Part shown: positions 60,675 through 64,000 of the stretch, in pieces | How the letters are laid out: every line of letters begins with the position of its first letter | How positions within the stretch are numbered: the first letter of the stretch is position 1 | Notes under the pieces: model-generated | The model's input: the letters and a program-made list of their open reading frames with translations, nothing else | Database searches by the model: none | Told to the model about the DNA's origin: nothing | Assembly: GCF_023238205.1 (NCBI RefSeq) | Contig: NZ_CP096659.1 | Location: forward strand, 3,055,626 to 3,119,625 | Length of the DNA stretch: 64,000 nt | Direction: 5' to 3' | DNA from: Halorussus limi | GTDB lineage: Archaea > Halobacteriota > Halobacteria > Halobacteriales > Haladaptataceae | Position numbers and translations under genes: made by a program

Positions 60675-61081
60675 AGTCGCCCGAACACGCCGCGCTCGGT
60701 ACCGTCGCGTCCGGCCTCCTCGTCGCGGCGCTCCCCGTCTCGGTTCCCGTCGAGGCCGGGGTTTTAGTCGGCTACGGCGTTCTCTTCTCGGTCTTCGTGG
60801 ACCTCGACCACTTCGTCGTCGCGCGCTACCTCGCGGGCGACTGGTCGCACCTCCGGCGCTGTGTCACCGACCCGGTGTTCGCGTTCACCGAACAGGAGCG
60901 GGTCTTCGACGGCGTGGACACCCGGACGCTCGAAACGCTCCGCCTCCTCAGTCACCTTCTCCTCGGCGGCGCGTGGGTCGGGGTCCTCGCACTGGTCCGG
61001 CCGGTCTACGCGCTCTTCACCGCGGGCGTCCTCTACGTCCACGTCGTCGCCGACCTGTTCAGGGACGCCGAAATCGCGTAG
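60671..61081 (+). CDS. Membrane protein with DLDH motif
   Basis: 136 residues with about four membrane helices. FVDLDHFVVARYL and SHLLLGGAW place possible metal-binding Asp/His residues at the membrane, as in YdjM-like hydrolases. No firm family. Confidence 0.6.
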   Translation: MKSPEHAALGTVASGLLVAALPVSVPVEAGVLVGYGVLFSVFVDLDHFVVARYLAGDWSHLRRCVTDPVFAFTEQERVFDGVDTRTLETLRLLSHLLLGGAWVGVLALVRPVYALFTAGVLYVHVVADLFRDAEIA

Positions 61082-61141
61082 TCCGAGGGAATCAGCGACG
61101 CGAACTGAAGCTTTATCCCACCTCGGGAACCATCCCCGACA

Positions 61142-62713
61142 ATGACTGGTGGCGGGTCGCGCCTGCCGGGGACGCCCGACGAGGAGGGGAGCGACCCCAT
61201 CGTCCTCCACGTAGACATGGACTGCTTCTACGCGGCCTGCGAGCGCCGCAGAGAGCCCAAACTGGAGGGCGAACCCGTCGTCGTCGGGATGGGCTACGAG
61301 GGCGGCGAGACCCACGGCGCGGTCGCCACCGCGAGTTACGAGGCCCGCGAGTACGGCGTCGATAGCGCGCAGGCCATCTCGACCGCGCTGGAGCGACTGC
61401 CGCGGATGGCGGCGGCCGAGGACCCCGAATCGGAGGTCGACCCCGACGAGGCGGGCTACTACCGACCGGTGGACATGGACTACTACGAGTCGGTCAGCGC
61501 GGAGGTCAAGGAGATACTCCACGAGTCGGCCGACGTTGTCCGGGAGGTCAGCATCGACGAGGCGTACCTCGACGTGACCGACCGGACCGCGTGGGAGGTC
61601 GCAGAGGGGTTCGCCCGCCACGTCAAACACCGCATCGACCGCGAGGTCGGAGTGACCGCCAGCGTCGGGGTCGCGCCGAACATGTCCGCCGCGAAGATAG
61701 CCAGCGACCACGACAAGCCAGACGGTCTCGTGGTGGTCGAACCCGGCGAAGTCAGCGAGTTCCTGGCACCGCTCGGCGTGGGCGAGATTCACGGCGTCGG
61801 CCCGGTCACGGCCCGGAAGTTGCGCGAGATGGGCATCGACACCGCGGCCGACCTCGCCGCGGCCGACCGCGCGGAACTGGAAGCGAGGTTCGGCGAGCGC
61901 GGCGCGGAGATGCACCGCAGGGCGCGCGGCGAGGACCAGCGCGAGGTGACGCCCACCGGGCGACCCAAGAGCCTCTCGCGGGAGTCGGCGTTCACCGAGG
62001 CGACCGACGACGACGACCGGAAGCGCGACCAGGTTCGGACCTTGGCGGAGGCGGTGGCCGACCGCGCCCGCCGGAAGGGCGCGATGTACCGCACCATCGG
62101 TATCAAGGCCGTGACGCCGCCCTACGACGTGAACACCCGCGCGAAGTCGCTCCCCGGTCCCGTGGACGAACCGGAACTGGTCGAGGAGGTGGCGCTCGAC
62201 CTCCTCTCGGAGTTCGAAGGCCTCGCGGTCCGGAAGGTCGGCGTGCGCGTCTCGAACCTCTCGTTCGCGGCGGGCGAGCAGGCCAGCCTCGGCGACGGGT
62301 GGGAGTCGAGCGCGGGCGAGTCCGAGGGTACGAGCGAGCGAGAGACCGACGCGGACGCCGAGTCCGAGAGCGCGACGCCGGAGGACGACCAACGCTCGCT
62401 CGGCGAGCAGTGGGACGGCGACGCCGCATCGGACCCCGGCGAGTCCGGCGACGAGACCGGCGGCGAACCGTCCGACCCCGCGGACCCCGACGGACAGGTC
62501 TCGCTCGGCCATGAGTGGGACACGGACGGTGACGCCGGGGGTTCGACGACGGACGACGCCGAAGGCCGAGAGTCGCTGGCGAGCGACGGGGGTTCGTCTG
62601 GCGCCGGGGGTTCGACGGACGATGAAAGTTCGTCGGGCGACGAGAGTTCGGAGAGCGACCGCCGCGACGAGTCGGACCCGGAGGGACAGGTCTCGCTCGG
62701 CGACTTCGGGTGA
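61142..62713 (+). CDS. dinB: Y-family DNA polymerase IV
   Basis: 523 residues. The catalytic aspartate lies in VDMDCFYAACE (Asp25), and SIDEAYLD carries Asp139/Glu140. A helix-hairpin-helix thumb (GVGPVTARKLREMGI) and the little-finger domain follow. It copies past damaged bases. The last 145 residues are an acidic disordered tail carrying four repeats of a PCNA-binding-like motif: QASLGDGW (380), QRSLGEQW (417), QVSLGHEW (452) and QVSLGDFG at the very end (516). Confidence 0.95.
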   Translation: MTGGGSRLPGTPDEEGSDPIVLHVDMDCFYAACERRREPKLEGEPVVVGMGYEGGETHGAVATASYEAREYGVDSAQAISTALERLPRMAAAEDPESEVDPDEAGYYRPVDMDYYESVSAEVKEILHESADVVREVSIDEAYLDVTDRTAWEVAEGFARHVKHRIDREVGVTASVGVAPNMSAAKIASDHDKPDGLVVVEPGEVSEFLAPLGVGEIHGVGPVTARKLREMGIDTAADLAAADRAELEARFGERGAEMHRRARGEDQREVTPTGRPKSLSRESAFTEATDDDDRKRDQVRTLAEAVADRARRKGAMYRTIGIKAVTPPYDVNTRAKSLPGPVDEPELVEEVALDLLSEFEGLAVRKVGVRVSNLSFAAGEQASLGDGWESSAGESEGTSERETDADAESESATPEDDQRSLGEQWDGDAASDPGESGDETGGEPSDPADPDGQVSLGHEWDTDGDAGGSTTDDAEGRESLASDGGSSGAGGSTDDESSSGDESSESDRRDESDPEGQVSLGDFG

Positions 62714-62802
62714 CTCTCGGCGCGGCCCTCCCGTCGCCGAACGCCGCCCCGCACCGTGGCCCGACAGTTTATGAGGGGCGGGTGAGAGGTAGCCCGCAAG
62801 GA

Positions 62803-64000
62803 ATGTCGCAGGAGACCATCGACGTGGCCGAGGTGAGCGCCGGGAAAGGGGGAACCGCCGGCGAACCCGGCGACCCCGTCGAACTGCCCGTCGTGGAGGT
62901 GCTGACCGGCCGCGCGTTCATCACCGGAAAGTCCGGGAGCGGAAAGTCGAACACGATGAGCGTCGTCGCCGAGAAGCTCTTAGACGGCGGATACCCGGTG
63001 ATGCTCGTGGACACGGACGGGGAGTACTACGGCCTCAAAGAGGAGTACGAACTCCTCCACGCCGGGGCCGACGAGGAGTGCGACATCCAGGTCAACCCCG
63101 AACACGCCGAGCGACTCGCCTCGCTGGCTCTCGAGGACAACGTCCCAATTATCCTCGACGTGTCGGGCTACCTCAACGAGGAGGACGGCAAGGAACTGCT
63201 GAAGGCGGTCGCCCAGCAGTTGTTCGCCAAGGAGAAGAAACTCAAGAAGCCGTTCCTGATGGTGGTCGAGGAGGTCCACGAGTACATCCCCGAGGGCGGC
63301 GGGATGGACGAGTGCGGCCGCATGCTCATCAAAATCGGCAAGCGCGGGCGGAAACACGGACTGGGCATCGCGGGCATCAGCCAGCGCCCCGCCGACGTGA
63401 AGAAGGACTTCATCACCCAGTGCGACTGGCTGGTGTGGCATCGCCTCACGTGGAACAACGACACCAACGTCGTCGGGCGCATCCTCGGCAACGACTACGC
63501 CGACGCCATCGAGGACATGGGCGACGGCGAGGCGTTCATGACCACCGACTGGTCGGAGGAGACCCGCCGGGTCAAGTTCCACCGCAAGCAGACGTTCGAC
63601 GCCGGCGCGACGCCGGGTCTCGACGACTTCGAGCGCCCGGACCTCAAGTCGGTCAGCGACGACCTGGTGAGCGACCTCCGGGAGATAAGCGAGGAGGAGA
63701 GCCAGCGCGAGGACCGCATCGAGGAACTCCAGCAGGAACTCCGCGAGAAGGAGAACCACATCGAGGACCTCGAACGGCAGTTGGAGGAGGCCCGCGAGAT
63801 GGAGGAGGTCGCCGACAAGTTCGCCAAGGCGATGCTCGACACCTCGCGGAACCAGCGCGCGAACCCGTACGTCGGTACCGGCGGTAGCGGCGGGACGGTG
63901 CGGGGAGCGGACGCGCAACCCCCGCACGGACGACCCGGCGAGCAGGTCCAGCAGGCCGGCGAGCGGGCCCGGCAGGCGGACCTCGGCGGGTTCGAGCGGG
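62803..64000 (+). CDS. HerA-like/DUF87 ATPase (3' end outside window)
   Basis: At least 399 residues, open at the window end. Walker A is ITGKSGSGKSNTMSVVAEKL (residues 46-65), then VDTDGEYYGLKEEYE, a Walker B with glutamate (FLMVVEEVHEYIPEGGG), and GLGIAGISQRPADVKKDFIT. The C-terminal part seen is a Glu/Arg-rich coiled coil (EELQQELREKENHIEDLERQ) and then a Gly-rich linker. It is a chromosomal HerA-type helicase, not the island version at 422. Confidence 0.92.
   Translation, partial: MSQETIDVAEVSAGKGGTAGEPGDPVELPVVEVLTGRAFITGKSGSGKSNTMSVVAEKLLDGGYPVMLVDTDGEYYGLKEEYELLHAGADEECDIQVNPEHAERLASLALEDNVPIILDVSGYLNEEDGKELLKAVAQQLFAKEKKLKKPFLMVVEEVHEYIPEGGGMDECGRMLIKIGKRGRKHGLGIAGISQRPADVKKDFITQCDWLVWHRLTWNNDTNVVGRILGNDYADAIEDMGDGEAFMTTDWSEETRRVKFHRKQTFDAGATPGLDDFERPDLKSVSDDLVSDLREISEEESQREDRIEELQQELREKENHIEDLERQLEEAREMEEVADKFAKAMLDTSRNQRANPYVGTGGSGGTVRGADAQPPHGRPGEQVQQAGERARQADLGGFER

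Overview
The window is haloarchaeal (class Halobacteria). The proteins are strongly acidic and the core genes are very GC-rich. Promoters look like TATA boxes about 25-35 bases before leaderless starts, and lipoproteins carry twin-arginine plus lipobox signals. tRNA-Trp has the long bulge-helix-bulge intron typical of haloarchaea. Many small proteins match halophile-only families (DUF5794, DUF5795, DUF5827, HalOD1, HTR-type sensors). The gene mix would fit Halorussus or a relative, but the genus is a guess.

Bases 1 to about 16,870 are an integrated accessory element with lower and patchier GC. The right end is the 3' end of a tRNA-Glu gene with a tyrosine integrase beside it; the left end lies outside the window. 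From left to right it carries: a partial unknown gene coupled to a HerA-like ATPase; a DUF234 ATPase; an Mrr-type restriction endonuclease with zinc ribbons and a C-terminal membrane helix; a short TraB-like protein; a 1.3 kb AT-rich gap bracketed by inverted G-run/TGTCCAGAA repeats that looks like a replication origin or a large operator array; a gamma-class adenine DNA methyltransferase; and a module containing a phospholipase D (PLD)-nuclease/AAA+ fusion and a HicB-like protein. That last module lies between two direct repeats of about 310 bp. Two related integrases then converge tail to tail, and one of them has lost the first catalytic arginine. Taken together this is a mobile element loaded with probable defence genes.

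Bases 17,000-64,000 are ordinary chromosome. 17-35 kb: a membrane-bound winged-helix regulator, amidohydrolase, alpha/beta hydrolase, SDR, DMT exporter, Lrp regulator, ThyX, an MBL hydrolase, a Rieske protein, a P-loop ATPase with DUF5827, PstS, two Fe/Mn superoxide dismutases, a peroxiredoxin, photolyase, an FMN hydroxy-acid oxidase and a MOT1-type transporter. 35-48 kb: an F420 oxidoreductase, a VOC protein, a quinone oxidoreductase, a Bat-type regulator, pterin/folate genes (mptE, folP and a TrpG/PabA amidotransferase), an aminotransferase, a PRC-barrel protein next to a TrkA-N/DHH phosphoesterase, and tRNA-Lys. 48-64 kb: a GNAT, a 39-residue zinc protein, IMP dehydrogenase, DUF5794/DUF5795, intron-containing tRNA-Trp, a REC-PAS-GAF histidine kinase, a binding-protein/transducer chemotaxis pair resembling BasB/BasT, a Y-family polymerase with four PCNA-binding-like motifs, and a second HerA/DUF87 ATPase cut by the window end.

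The best candidates for something undescribed are the inverted iteron array (6,574-7,311), the repeat-flanked PLD-AAA+/HicB-like module (10,119-13,992), and the convergent integrase pair with one probably inactive copy. No CRISPR array, intact insertion sequence or rRNA gene is visible.
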